64,000 nucleotides of DNA from Leifsonia shinshuensis (GCF_031456835.1 NZ_JAVDVK010000001.1:3348001-3412000); one strand, 5' to 3'; shown: positions 1-8,491, counted from the first letter of the stretch. Notes: generated by a model not told the origin, from the letters alone. Numbers and translations are program-made.

Positions 1-351
1 ATTCACCAGGTTGCCGTCAGGATCGCGGAAAAGGGTGGACCTGTTCCCCCAGGGCATCGTGGTCGGCACGAGCACGATGTCCTCGATCACCTCGTGCAGT
101 CGAGCGAACTCCGCGTCGACGTCCGTCACGAGGAATTCGACGATGATCGTGTCGTTGCTGCCCGGTTTCGGGGCGTCGTCGCCGAGGATCGCGACGGTTG
201 CTGTGCTCGCGATCGCGAGGGTGCCGCCGGCCGTTCGGAACTCCGCGAAGACGGGAGCCGGACGCGCAGCGAGAGTTCCCGTGAGGGCTTCGTAGAAACG
301 AACGAGCCTGTCGACGTCGTGAGTGATGATGCGGATCGATGCGAGGTCCAT
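1..351 (-). CDS. VOC-fold (glyoxalase/bleomycin-resistance type) protein, cut by window edge
   Basis: The visible 117 codons begin MDLASIRIITHDVDRLVRFYEAL, the typical first beta-alpha unit of a vicinal-oxygen-chelate module, and end inside the FRDPDGN motif that normally closes the second module. The last few residues lie off the left edge, so full length should be about 125 aa. An AAAGGA ribosome site stands upstream of the ATG. Such single-domain proteins include dioxygenases, glutathione transferases and drug-binding proteins; the sequence does not say which. It follows a WYL-domain regulator on the same strand, a common pairing in which the regulator controls the VOC gene. Confidence 0.85.
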   Translation of the reverse strand, partial: MDLASIRIITHDVDRLVRFYEALTGTLAARPAPVFAEFRTAGGTLAIASTATVAILGDDAPKPGSNDTIIVEFLVTDVDAEFARLHEVIEDIVLVPTTMPWGNRSTLFRDPDGNLVN

Positions 352-426
352 GGTCTTCCTTTCGGCCGGCCGTTCGGCTCGACATGTTCAGGATGGGCCG
401 GACGCGCGACAACGTCCTGTCGGCGT

Positions 427-1134
427 TTAGGGCGTTTTTTCGCTCACGCCGACCATCCGGAGTTCTCCCTCGACGATGCCGAGATCCTCCACGCGCAGCG
501 GGCGCCGCGGTGGTCGCTCACCCGTAGGCTTCGCCTCGGTGATGCGGTCGCCTCGGAATGCGCGCACGCCGTCGCGCAGCCGGCACCAGGCGATCAAATA
601 CCAGTCGCTGCCCTTTCCGACGAATCCCATGGGTTCGACGTTTCGCGAGGTCGCGACGCCGTTGCGATCGGTATAGCTGATCTGTAGAACCTGGCCGGTT
701 CGCAGTGCGTCGGCCAGTTCGCGCGGCGCGTCATTCGGCCTGCGCTCGCCGAGCAGGTGGATGCGGGTCGCTAGCTCAGCCGTCTCTCTGAGGCTGCGAT
801 CGTCTGTGACGGCGACGACCTTACGGAGCGCCGACGTGGCCGCATCGCGGAATGGGCTGGTGGCCAGAGTGCCCAGAGCGACTATGACGGCGAGTGCCTC
901 GTCGACCGTCAACCCCAAGGGCGCCAGCGTGTGCCCGGGATCGAGGCAGTAGCCTCCGGTGCGGCCGGGTTCTGCCCAGATGGGGACCCCGCTCTGTTGC
1001 AACGCCGACAAGTCCCGCTCGATGGTCCGGGAGCTGACAGCGAACTTGTCGGCGAGCCACCGGGCACTCCTCGGGCGCGGAGCCACCGCCCTGAGCTCCT
1101 CGACGAGTGCGTAGAGACGGTCGGTGCGATTCAC
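427..1134 (-). CDS. WYL-domain helix-turn-helix transcriptional regulator (YafY/DeoR-like)
   Basis: The 235-residue protein has an N-terminal winged HTH (about residues 1-60; SARWLADKFAVSSRTIERD is the recognition region) and a C-terminal WYL domain around residues 140-200 in which the motif DWYLIAWC contains the signature residues. WYL regulators sense small ligands, sometimes nucleic acid, and usually act on neighbouring genes; the VOC gene downstream is the likeliest target. The start is GTG and overlaps the stop of the upstream oxidoreductase remnant as GTGA, so translation may be coupled to that fragment. Confidence 0.88.
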   Translation of the reverse strand: MNRTDRLYALVEELRAVAPRPRSARWLADKFAVSSRTIERDLSALQQSGVPIWAEPGRTGGYCLDPGHTLAPLGLTVDEALAVIVALGTLATSPFRDAATSALRKVVAVTDDRSLRETAELATRIHLLGERRPNDAPRELADALRTGQVLQISYTDRNGVATSRNVEPMGFVGKGSDWYLIAWCRLRDGVRAFRGDRITEAKPTGERPPRRPLRVEDLGIVEGELRMVGVSEKTP

Positions 1135-1481
1135 ATCTCGACCCTAGTTTCCACAATGTCGAGTCGCTGTGCGCGCGTCGGCAACAAGGCCGGCTCTAGT
1201 CGAGCGGGGAAGGTCAGCACGGCTTTGCCGCCGGGATGCACCGCTTCCCGGTCGACGTGCGCACGGGCGACCTCGCCGTACAGGTAGGTGCGCGTCACGG
1301 TGACCGTCAACCGTCCGGCGTCGAGCAACCGGGCGATCTCGTGCAGGGACCGCGAGTCCGGCTGCACGATGATGTGCGCCAAGCGGATGTTCGCCGCGGC
1401 GAAAGCGGCCGTGGTCTCTGCTGCGGGGGCGTCCGCGAACACGGAGGGCCGGGACGCACGCGCCCCGGCCCTCCGCCTCAC
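1131..1481 (-). pseudogene. C-terminal remnant of a quinone-oxidoreductase/MDR-type alcohol dehydrogenase
   Basis: This 116-codon frame carries a recognisable C-terminal third of an NADP-dependent MDR oxidoreductase: the segment IIVQPDSRSLHEIARLLDAG followed by an HPGGKAVLTF ending. The catalytic GroES-like domain and the Rossmann GxGxxG are absent; the frame opens with Arg/Ala-rich sequence and abuts the ABC substrate-binding gene. I read it as a deletion remnant. Its stop overlaps the GTG start of the WYL regulator, which may be why the fragment has kept an open frame. It could still be translated as a small protein, but no independent function is visible. Confidence 0.7.
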
Positions 1482-1482
1482 G

Positions 1483-2499
1483 TCACTGGTTGTCGAGCGG
1501 CAGTCCGGGAGGGTTCACCTCGGACGTCGGCAGGCCTTCGTTCGAGAGGTTGTACGCCTTCAGCCATTTCGCGTACTGGCCGGTCTCGATGAGGTGGTTG
1601 ATGGCGTCGGCGATCGGCTTGTCGAGGCCGCTGCCCTTCTTCACGGTTGCCGCGATGAGGCCCTGGAGGCTCGCGCCGGCGCCCGAGTAGGTGCCCGCGG
1701 TCCGGGTCGGGTTGGCCGACGACGCGCTCTGCGTGTTCTGGTACGCCGCGGTCGGGTTCGGGCCGAAGCTCGCGTCGATCTTGCCGGAGTTCAGGGCGAG
1801 CCACGTGGAGTTGGCGTCCGGGTAGTACTTGATGTCGAGGGTCTTGCCCTCGGCGGCCAGCTTCGTCTTCCACTCGAGCAGGATCTTCTCCTGGTTCGTG
1901 CCGGATGACACCGCGACCGTCTTCCCCGCGAGGGTGCGGTAGTCGTCCTCGAACTGCCAGGTGCTCTTCTTCAGCACAGTGAACGCCAGCTCGTCCTTGC
2001 GGTAGGAGGCGAAGTCGTACTTCTCCTTGCGCTGCTCCGTGTCCGTGATGTTCGAGAATCCGACATCGGTGGCGCCGGTGTCGATCCCGACGAACAGGTT
2101 GTCCCAGGTGGCGTTCTTGATCTCGGGCTTGAGGCCGAGCACCGCCGCGACGAGGCGGCCGAGGTCGGGCTCCGACCCGGTGAGGGTCTTCTGGTCGTCG
2201 CCGGTGAATGCGAGCGGCGGGAAGCCGGCGGGCAGGGCGCCGACGCCGATCACGAGGGTCCCCTTCGACTTCACGGAGGCGGGCAGCTCGTCCCGGACCT
2301 TCTCGACGGTCGCCACCTTCAGGGTGGTCTCGGTGCCCGCGCCGTTGGTGTGGGCACCGATGGTGACGGTGCCGGAGGCGGACCCGTCGGTCTCGGCTGA
2401 CGCCTGCCCCGAGCAGGCCGCGAGAGACACGACGAGGGCGGCCGACGCGAGGACGGCGCCTGCGGTGCCGAATCGTCGGCGGTGGGTGCGATGTGACAT
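1483..2499 (-). CDS. Polar amino-acid ABC transporter substrate-binding lipoprotein
   Basis: The 338-residue protein has an N-terminal signal ending in the lipobox LAAC (Cys at about residue 29), so it should be lipid-anchored outside the membrane. The body matches the family 3 solute-binding fold: KGTLVIGVGALPAGFPPLAF, then a DVGFSNITDTEQRKEKYDFA block and AVSSGTNQE in the second lobe. Family 3 proteins mostly bind polar amino acids or opines; the ligand cannot be read here. It is last in the order GNAT-permease-ATPase-SBP, 57 bp after the ATPase. A GAGGAG site precedes the ATG. Confidence 0.9.
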   Translation of the reverse strand: MSHRTHRRRFGTAGAVLASAALVVSLAACSGQASAETDGSASGTVTIGAHTNGAGTETTLKVATVEKVRDELPASVKSKGTLVIGVGALPAGFPPLAFTGDDQKTLTGSEPDLGRLVAAVLGLKPEIKNATWDNLFVGIDTGATDVGFSNITDTEQRKEKYDFASYRKDELAFTVLKKSTWQFEDDYRTLAGKTVAVSSGTNQEKILLEWKTKLAAEGKTLDIKYYPDANSTWLALNSGKIDASFGPNPTAAYQNTQSASSANPTRTAGTYSGAGASLQGLIAATVKKGSGLDKPIADAINHLIETGQYAKWLKAYNLSNEGLPTSEVNPPGLPLDNQ

Positions 2500-2556
2500 G
2501 GATGTTCTCCTCGGTGTGGGTGTTGCGAACGGGATGGTGCGAACGGCCCGGGATGC

Positions 2557-3315
2557 TCAGAGCACGCGGCTCAGGAACTCCCGGGTCCGCGGGTTGCGCG
2601 GCCGGTCGAGCACGTCGTCCGGTGCGCCTTCTTCCACGACGACGCCGTCGTCGAGGAAGACGATGCGGTCGGCGACCTGCCGGGCGAAGCCGATCTCGTG
2701 GGTGACGACCACGAGGGTGACGCCGCTGCCGGCGAGGGAGGCGATGACCTCGAGCACGTCGCCGACCAGCTCGGGGTCGAGGGCGGAAGTGGGCTCGTCG
2801 AAGAGCAGAACCTCGGGTTCGAGCGCCAGGGCGCGGGCGATCGCGACCCGCTGCTGCTGCCCGCCGGAGAGCTGCCGCGGGTAGGCGGCCGCCTTCTCGG
2901 AGAGGCCGACACGCTCGAGCAGGGCCAGGGCCCGCTCCCGGGCCCGCGCCGGCGGCGTCCCGAGCGCGATGGGCGCCTCGCTGATGTTCTCGACGATCGT
3001 CAGGTGCGGGAACAGGTTGAAGTTCTGGAAGACGAAACCGATCCGCGCACGCTGCTTCAGGATGTCGCGCTCGCTCCGCTCCTTCAGCCGCCCGCGGTGC
3101 AGGCGCACGCCGATCAGCTCGCCGCCGACGACGACATACCCTTCGTCCAGCGGTTCCAGGTGGTTGATCGCCCGCAGCAGCGTCGACTTGCCCGAACCGG
3201 AGGGGCCCAGGATGACGGTGACGGTTCCCGCCTCGATCGTCAGGTCGACGCCGCGCAGCACCGGCCGGTCGCCGAACGACTTGGTCGCGTTCGCGATCTC
3301 GATGCCCGCGGTCAT
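2557..3315 (-). CDS. Polar amino-acid ABC transporter ATP-binding protein
   Basis: At 252 residues this is a single nucleotide-binding domain of GlnQ/HisP type. Visible motifs are Walker A GPSGSGKS near residue 36, the Q-loop in FVFQNFNLFPH, the signature LSGGQQQR, Walker B VLLFDEPTSALDPE and the H-loop histidine in VVVTHEIGFA. It energises the permease whose stop codon overlaps its ATG as ATGA (3312-3315), so the two are translationally coupled. A longer upstream frame exists but overlaps the permease, so the MTAGIEIAN start is chosen. Confidence 0.95.
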   Translation of the reverse strand: MTAGIEIANATKSFGDRPVLRGVDLTIEAGTVTVILGPSGSGKSTLLRAINHLEPLDEGYVVVGGELIGVRLHRGRLKERSERDILKQRARIGFVFQNFNLFPHLTIVENISEAPIALGTPPARARERALALLERVGLSEKAAAYPRQLSGGQQQRVAIARALALEPEVLLFDEPTSALDPELVGDVLEVIASLAGSGVTLVVVTHEIGFARQVADRIVFLDDGVVVEEGAPDDVLDRPRNPRTREFLSRVL

Positions 3316-4295
3316 CGCCGGGCTCCGATCGCGGCGACGCGGCGGCGCAGGCGCTGCAGCGGCGTGGGCGGGAGCGTGCGCACCGCGCCCCGCGCGTAGT
3401 AGCGCTCGACGTAGTACTGGATCACCGACACGACGCTGGTGAGCACGAGGTACCAGATGGTCGCGACGACGAGCAGCGGGATGATGTCCGTCGGGTACGT
3501 GCTGCCCAGGTTCTGGACGACGCCGAACAGGTCGAGCAGCGACACATAGAAGAGGAGCGAACTGGCTTTCAGCAGGCCGATGATCTGGTTGACGTACGCC
3601 GGGACGATCGACCGGAGCGCCTGCGGCAGAACGATCCGCCGGAACTGCCGAGCCCGGGGGAGACCGAGCGCCTTCGCGGCCTCGTGCTGGCCGTGGTCGA
3701 CCGAGAGGACGCCCGCCCGCACGATCTCCGAGCTGTAGGCGATCTCGCTGAGGCTCAGGCCGATGACTCCGAGCGTCAGGTCCGAGAGCACGCTGACGGT
3801 CTTCACCTCGACCTGCGGACCGAAGGGGATGCCGATCCCGATCGTCGGGTACAGGTTGCCCAGGTTGTACAGGAAGATCAGCACCAGGATGAGCGGAACC
3901 GAGCGGAACAGCCACACGTAGAGCCAGCTGACCGAGCTCAGGACGGGGTTGGCCGAGAGCCGGCCGAGGGCCACGACGATGCCGCCCGCGAAGCTGACCA
4001 CGGCGGAGATCGCGGTCGCGGCGAGGGTGAGCTGCAGTCCGGTCAGGATGGCCGGGCTGAACAGCCACTTGCCGACCTTCGCCCACTCCCACGACGGGTT
4101 GGTGAACAGCGTCTGGCCCGCGTTCAGCAGCACGACGAGCACGAGCGCTGCGGCGACCCACCGGCCGGGATGCCGCAGCGGCAGCACCGGGCGTTCGGCG
4201 AGCCGCCGGAGGTCGATGCCGTCGGGCAGTGCCGCCTCGCGTGGGGTGGCTGCCGCCGGCCGCTCGACGGTCGCGGCGGTCGTCGCGGTGGTCAT
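3312..4295 (-). CDS. Polar amino-acid ABC transporter permease
   Basis: The 327-residue protein has about 70 mostly cytoplasmic N-terminal residues, a first membrane span near VAAALVLVVLLNAG, and then a His/Glu/Gln-type permease core with an SEIVRAGVLSVDHGQHEAAKALGL EAA loop that docks on the ATPase. One permease gene is present, so the pore is probably a homodimer. It overlaps the GNAT gene upstream by four bases and the ATPase downstream by four bases, a tight operon. The ligand is inferred only as a polar amino acid or similar. Confidence 0.92.
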   Translation of the reverse strand: MTTATTAATVERPAAATPREAALPDGIDLRRLAERPVLPLRHPGRWVAAALVLVVLLNAGQTLFTNPSWEWAKVGKWLFSPAILTGLQLTLAATAISAVVSFAGGIVVALGRLSANPVLSSVSWLYVWLFRSVPLILVLIFLYNLGNLYPTIGIGIPFGPQVEVKTVSVLSDLTLGVIGLSLSEIAYSSEIVRAGVLSVDHGQHEAAKALGLPRARQFRRIVLPQALRSIVPAYVNQIIGLLKASSLLFYVSLLDLFGVVQNLGSTYPTDIIPLLVVATIWYLVLTSVVSVIQYYVERYYARGAVRTLPPTPLQRLRRRVAAIGARR

Positions 4296-4801
4296 CGCTC
4301 CACCCCGAGGGTCTTCTCGAAGGCATGGATGCCGACCTCCTCCGGCGGCAGCGCCGTGTCGTAGAGCGGGCGGTAACCGGCCGCGAGGTACAGCGCCTTC
4401 GCCTCGGGCTGGCGCGGTCCGGTGGTGAGGTACACGCGGGTGTACCCGCGGCGGACGGCCTCCGACTCGAGCTCCGCGACCACCCGGCGGGCGAGGCCTT
4501 GCCGCCGGTGGGCGGAGCTCGTCCAGATGCGCTTCAGCTCGGCGGTGCGCTCGTCGTAGCGCTTGTACGCACCCCCGGCGATCGGCTCGCCGTCGCGGAG
4601 CAGCAGCACGAAAGCGCCACCAAGGGCGGCGGTGAACAGTTCGGCCGGATAGCGGCTCAGCTCGGTCGAGGCGCGCTCGCCGAAGAAGTCGCCGTAGCGG
4701 ATGTCGTACTCGTACTCGAGCTCGGCGAGCAGCGGGCGGGCCAGCTCGTCCGTGGCCTCGACATAGCGGAATTCGTCGGCGTCGACGTTCGTGACGGTCA
4801 C
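4292..4801 (-). CDS. GNAT family N-acetyltransferase
   Basis: The 169-residue protein has the GNAT acetyl-CoA site: beta4 KRIWTSSAHRRQGLARRVVAELE, with the R/Q-x-x-G-x-G/A pyrophosphate loop as RRQGLA, and the C-terminal AKALYLAAGYRPL helix-strand. I place the start at the GTG at 4801, because a GGAGG site sits five bases before it; a TTG four codons upstream would overlap that site. It is the first gene of the amino-acid importer operon, so it may acetylate the imported compound, a frequent pairing. Substrate unknown. Confidence 0.85.
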   Translation of the reverse strand: MTVTNVDADEFRYVEATDELARPLLAELEYEYDIRYGDFFGERASTELSRYPAELFTAALGGAFVLLLRDGEPIAGGAYKRYDERTAELKRIWTSSAHRRQGLARRVVAELESEAVRRGYTRVYLTTGPRQPEAKALYLAAGYRPLYDTALPPEEVGIHAFEKTLGVER

Positions 4802-4958
4802 CGATGCCTCCAATCGCGGGGTGGTGGGTGGATGTTGCGGATGACCGTAGAACCGGTCCGGACGATCGCGACAGCTTCGGTTACGGTTTGCGTCGCGGCG
4901 TGAAACACGGCGTCACGGTGGCTTGTCCGATCCCGCCAGGCCCGTGCAGGGTGGCGCG

Positions 4959-6878
4959 ATGTCCTCCGCTGCCTCCTCCCCGCGCCGTGCCTCGGTGGTG
5001 GTCGTCGGCGCCGGTCCGCGGGCCGCCGGCTGGCTGGAGCGCTTCGCCGCGGCGCGGTCCGTCGCCCCCGACCGGGTCCCGGTCGTGGTGCACCTCGTCG
5101 ATCCGTATCCGCCGGGCCCGGGCCGCATCTGGCGCCGTGAGCAGTCCGCTCTGCTGAAGCTCAACTCGATGGCCGAGGACGTCACCATGTTCACCGACGC
5201 CTCCTGCGCGGTCGAGGGACCGGTCGTCGCCGGGCCGTCGCTGCTGGAGTGGGCGGAGGGCGTCCGCGACGGGCGCGTGCCGGATGCCGAACCCGCCGAC
5301 CCGGAGGTGGCGGCCGAGCTCCGCAGGCTGTCGCGCGGAGACTTTCCGACCCGCCGGCTGCAGAGCCACTACCTGGACTGGTTCCTGCGACGCACCATCG
5401 CGTCCCTCGACGAGGATGCGGTGGTCGCCGCACACGCGTCGGAGGTCGTCGCGGTCGAGTCCGGCGTCGATGCCGAGCGCGTCCGCCTCGCCGACGGCAC
5501 GGTGTTGCGGGCGGACTCCGTCGTGTACGCCCTCGGCCACACCGGCAGCGAACCGTCCGGCGAATCGGCGGCGCTCGCCGCCTTCGCGGAGCGCCACGGC
5601 CTCCACTACCAGCCGCCCGCCTTCACGGCCGACGCCGACCTCTCGGCCCTGCGCCCCGGCCGTCCCGTCGCCGTCCGCGGGATGGGGCTCGCCGCCGTCG
5701 ACCTCGTCGTGCTCCTCACGGAGGGACGCGGCGGCCGCTTCGAGCGGGATCCCGGCGGCCTGCGCTACCGCCCGAGCGGGCGCGAGCCGCGCATCCTGAT
5801 CGGCTCGCGGCGCGGGGTGCCGTACCGCTCGAAGATCTCCTCGGCGCTCGTCGGCGAGCAGCCCGCGCTGCGGTACCTGACGCCCGAGGTGCTGGCTGCC
5901 CTCACCCGCGAGCCCGGCACGCTGGACTTCCGGCGCGACGTGTTCCCGCGCGTGGAGCGGGAACTCCTCCACGGCTACTACCGCGAGCTGTTCACCGGCC
6001 ATCCCGAGCGCACCCGGCTGCCCTGGGAGCGTTTCCGCGACCGCCTCGACACCGTGGACCTGCGGTCCGCCGTGTACGACGAGCTGGTGAGCTCCGCGCT
6101 TCCCGACCCGCGCGATCACCTCCACCTCGACGCCTTCGACCGGCCGCTCGACGGGCTGCGCTTCGCCGATCGCGCCGAGCTGCAGGACGCGTTGCGGGCC
6201 CACCTGCGCGACGACCTGCACCGCCGGACCGCCCCGGAGCACTCGGAGACCCTCGGGCTGTTCCTGGCCCTGCTGCACACCATGTTCGCGCTCGCGCCGA
6301 TCGGCGCCTCCGCCGCCTGGACGGAGGAGTCGCGCACCCGCGACCTGCACGGGTGGTGGCCCGCGTACTTCAGCTACGTCGCCTCCGGGCCGCCCGGTCA
6401 CCGCCTCGAGGAGCTGCTCGCGCTCTCCGAGGCCGGCATCGTCGAGTTCGCCGGCGCGCGCTTCGACGTGGACGCCGACGAGGACGCCGGAACGTTCCGC
6501 GTCTCCAGCGCGTCGGTCGACGGCTCCCGCCCCGTCGACGCCCTGGTCGACGCGTGGCTCCCGGCGACCGATGCGCAGCGTTCCGACAACCCGGCGCTGC
6601 GCGACCTCGCGCGCTCGGGCGACGGAGGTTTCCGGCACGGGATGCTGCGCGTCTCGCCGGCGGACGCGCGGGTCCTCGACGGCTCGGGCCGACCGCATCC
6701 GCGCCGCTGGGCGATCGGCCCGTTCACCGACGCGCCCTTCGCCGGTGCGTTCGCCCGGCCGGGAACCAACGCCCTCTCGTTCCGCGAGAACGACCGGGTC
6801 GCGCAGTCGGTGCTGGCCGAACTCTCCCTCGTCCGGGATGCGCGCCAGCTTTCTGAGGCATTGCCAACAATGTCCTGA
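4959..6878 (+). CDS. FAD/NAD(P)-binding protein (NAD_binding_9 type)
   Basis: The 639-residue protein begins with a dinucleotide-binding motif, VVVVGAGPRAAGWLERF (residues 11-27), followed by SALLKLNSMAEDVTMF, typical of the actinobacterial family with an N-terminal FAD/NAD(P)-binding domain (PF13454). A second nucleotide site may lie in RPVAVRGMGLAAVDLVVLL near residue 235. Relatives are annotated only as putative oxidoreductases or hydroxylases. It is divergent from the amino-acid importer operon across about 157 bp, which suggests shared control and action on the imported compound. The ATG at 4959 is preferred over a TTG at 4923 because the conserved N-terminus starts soon after it. Confidence 0.8.
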   Translation: MSSAASSPRRASVVVVGAGPRAAGWLERFAAARSVAPDRVPVVVHLVDPYPPGPGRIWRREQSALLKLNSMAEDVTMFTDASCAVEGPVVAGPSLLEWAEGVRDGRVPDAEPADPEVAAELRRLSRGDFPTRRLQSHYLDWFLRRTIASLDEDAVVAAHASEVVAVESGVDAERVRLADGTVLRADSVVYALGHTGSEPSGESAALAAFAERHGLHYQPPAFTADADLSALRPGRPVAVRGMGLAAVDLVVLLTEGRGGRFERDPGGLRYRPSGREPRILIGSRRGVPYRSKISSALVGEQPALRYLTPEVLAALTREPGTLDFRRDVFPRVERELLHGYYRELFTGHPERTRLPWERFRDRLDTVDLRSAVYDELVSSALPDPRDHLHLDAFDRPLDGLRFADRAELQDALRAHLRDDLHRRTAPEHSETLGLFLALLHTMFALAPIGASAAWTEESRTRDLHGWWPAYFSYVASGPPGHRLEELLALSEAGIVEFAGARFDVDADEDAGTFRVSSASVDGSRPVDALVDAWLPATDAQRSDNPALRDLARSGDGGFRHGMLRVSPADARVLDGSGRPHPRRWAIGPFTDAPFAGAFARPGTNALSFRENDRVAQSVLAELSLVRDARQLSEALPTMS

Positions 6879-6965
6879 AGGGATACCGTGAATGGCGCTC
6901 AAATGCAGCGGCCCAGCGGCCAGACGGCCAGCCGCCGCAGATCAGCATCGACGAAGGAGACCACA

Positions 6966-7478
6966 GTGACCGACCCCAACCAGCCCCCGAGCTACCCCGC
7001 CTCGTCGTCGCCCGCCCCGGGTGCCGGCGCGCCGGTGGCACCCCCGCAGCAGGTGAACATCGCGTTCTGGCTGTACATCGTCGGCGCCGCGCTCAGCCTC
7101 CTGTCGCTGATCGTCTCGCTGGTGACGATCGGTGCGTCGCGTGACGCGATCCAGCGCCAGATCGAGTCGCAGGGTCAGCAGGTCCCCAACGGCGCCGTGG
7201 ATGCGGCCGTCGGCATCGGCATCACCTTCGCGATCGTCTTCGGCATCCTGTACATCGCCGCCTACGTGCTGTTCGCGGTGTTCATGCGCCGCGGCGCCAA
7301 CTGGGCGCGCATCGTGCTCCTGGTGGTCACCGTCCTGTCGCTCTTCGGCATCCTCGACGGGTTCGGCCTGGGTGCCGCCCGCGTGGTGGTCGGCGTCATC
7401 GCGACCGTGCTGATCTTCCTGAAGCCGGCGAACGAGTACTTCGCCGCGGTCAAGGCCAGCAAGGCGCCGCGGGCGTAA
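6966..7478 (+). CDS. Small proline-rich N-terminal, four-helix membrane protein
   Basis: The 170-residue protein starts at a GTG at 6966 with a strong GAAGGAG site seven bases upstream. The first 30 residues are rich in Pro, Ala and Ser. Four hydrophobic segments follow: AFWLYIVGAALSLLSLIVSL, IGITFAIVFGILYIAAYVLF, IVLLVVTVLSLFGIL and RVVVGVIATVLIFL. The C-terminus ends AVKASKAPRA. I do not recognise a named family; the layout is common in actinobacterial uncharacterised membrane proteins. It is followed by a strong terminator. Confidence 0.75.
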   Translation: MTDPNQPPSYPASSSPAPGAGAPVAPPQQVNIAFWLYIVGAALSLLSLIVSLVTIGASRDAIQRQIESQGQQVPNGAVDAAVGIGITFAIVFGILYIAAYVLFAVFMRRGANWARIVLLVVTVLSLFGILDGFGLGAARVVVGVIATVLIFLKPANEYFAAVKASKAPRA

Positions 7479-7487
7479 CCAGCGACG

Positions 7488-7532
7488 ACAAGGGCCGGAC
7501 GGTTCGGGGACTCCCGACCGTCCGGCCCTTGT
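7488..7532 (+). terminator. Strong intrinsic terminator hairpin
   Basis: A perfect 16-bp inverted repeat (left arm begins ACAAGGGCCGGACGGT) with a 13-base loop begins ten bases after the membrane-protein stop. A short pyrimidine run but no long T tract follows, as is usual in high-GC actinobacteria. Confidence 0.85.
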
Positions 7533-7600
7533 CTCTGCCCGGCGGGGATGACGGGCCTGCGGGCTCCGTGCTACGCTGCCCCGGTCCGTGCAGCAGATCG

Positions 7601-7709
7601 AGGAGGTGATACCCATGAACGCTATGACGTGGGTGCTCCTCTCTGGGGACACGGTCGGGCGATAGGTCGTCCGGGGGCGCCCTTCCGGCACTCCCGAAAG
7701 GCACGACCA
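7601..7709 (+). promoter_or_regulatory. Structured leader controlling the downstream hydrolase (leader peptide plus predicted SD-masking hairpin)
   Basis: Three elements are stacked. AGGAGGTGAT (7601-7610) matches all ten bases of the usual bacterial anti-Shine-Dalgarno end and drives a 16-codon frame. The frame's TAG (7663-7665) runs into GGTCGT (7665-7670), which can pair with ACGACC (7703-7708) just before the hydrolase ATG. Inside, CTTCCGG (7682-7688) can pair with CCGAAAG (7694-7700) with one mismatch, burying the hydrolase AAAGG ribosome site. A ribosome on the leader should alter this fold. The pairings were found by eye, so the mechanism is inferred. Confidence 0.55.
7615..7665 (+). 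CDS. 16-residue leader peptide MNAMTWVLLSGDTVGR
   Basis: An ATG frame of 16 codons ends in TAG, 43 bases before the alpha/beta hydrolase start. Its ribosome site is the strongest in the window, with four bases between AGGAGGTGAT and ATG. The peptide has one Trp, no clustered rare residue and no signal sequence, so simple amino-acid attenuation is not obvious; nascent-chain sensing or translational coupling fits better. I do not recognise the peptide. Confidence 0.55.
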   Translation: MNAMTWVLLSGDTVGR

Positions 7710-8452
7710 TGACCTTCGACTTCACTTCTGAAACGCGCTCCGGCGCCGGCGTCGTCGAGCGCCGATTCACCCTCGACGGAATCCCGGGCATCCTCTGGAC
7801 GCCCACATCCGCGACACCGTCCGCTCCCGCTCCGCTGATCCTGCTCGGGCATCCCGGCGGCATCGACGGGATGTATCCGCGGCTCCTCGGCCGGGCGCAG
7901 CGCGCCGCGGCCGACGGTTTCGCCGCGCTCGCCATCGAGTTGCCGGGAAGCGGCGACCGGCCGCCGTCGGCGGGACTGGACCAGGCGCGCTCCGACCTGC
8001 GGCGGACGCTCGCCGCCGGCGACCCGGTCCCACCGGAGCTCGTCGACCGGCTGGTCCTGCCGCTGGTCGACGCGGCGGTGCCCGAGTGGCAGGCGGCGAT
8101 GGATGCGGCGCTCGCGCTCCCCGGGATCGGTGGGCCGGTCGGGTACTCCGGCGGCTTCATCTCGGTCGGGGTGCGGCTCGCGGTGACCGAGCCGCGGATC
8201 GTCGCGGCCGGTCTCTTCGCCGGCAGCTACGTCCCGGCGACGATCCTGGAGGAGGCGCGGCGGGTGACCATCCCGGTGCACGTCCTGCTGCAGTGGGACG
8301 ACGAGGGCAACGACCGGCAGGCCGCGCTCGACCTCTTCGACGCGTTCGGCTCGTCGCAGAAGACGCTGCAGGCGAACCTCGGCGGCCATCGCGGCGTCCC
8401 GGCGTTCGCCGGCGAGGACGCCGCCCGCTTCTTCGCCCGGCACCTGCGGTGA
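7709..8452 (+). CDS. Alpha/beta hydrolase (dienelactone-hydrolase-like esterase)
   Basis: The 247-residue single-domain hydrolase has an oxyanion-region LILLGHPGGIDGMYPRLL, the nucleophile elbow GYSGG (Ser near residue 149), a probable acid in LQWDDEGND and the catalytic His in GGHRGVP near the C-terminus. No signal peptide is present, so it acts in the cytoplasm. Substrate unknown. Expression is probably controlled by the leader peptide and hairpin immediately upstream, which is uncommon for a simple hydrolase. A hairpin terminator follows the stop. Confidence 0.85.
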   Translation: MTFDFTSETRSGAGVVERRFTLDGIPGILWTPTSATPSAPAPLILLGHPGGIDGMYPRLLGRAQRAAADGFAALAIELPGSGDRPPSAGLDQARSDLRRTLAAGDPVPPELVDRLVLPLVDAAVPEWQAAMDAALALPGIGGPVGYSGGFISVGVRLAVTEPRIVAAGLFAGSYVPATILEEARRVTIPVHVLLQWDDEGNDRQAALDLFDAFGSSQKTLQANLGGHRGVPAFAGEDAARFFARHLR

Positions 8453-8456
8453 CGCG

Positions 8457-8490
8457 ATCGGGCCACCCGTCGGAAGGCGGGTGGCCCGAT
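8457..8490. terminator. Bidirectional terminator between convergent genes
   Basis: A perfect 13-bp inverted repeat (ATCGGGCCACCCG and its complement) with an 8-base loop fills the 39-bp gap between the hydrolase stop and the GntR stop. It can end transcription from both sides. Confidence 0.85.
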
Positions 8491-8491
8491 C

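Noticed and set aside
4881..6902. 673-codon minus-strand frame
   Set aside because: It is antisense to the FAD/NAD(P)-binding gene, whose own motifs are clear.
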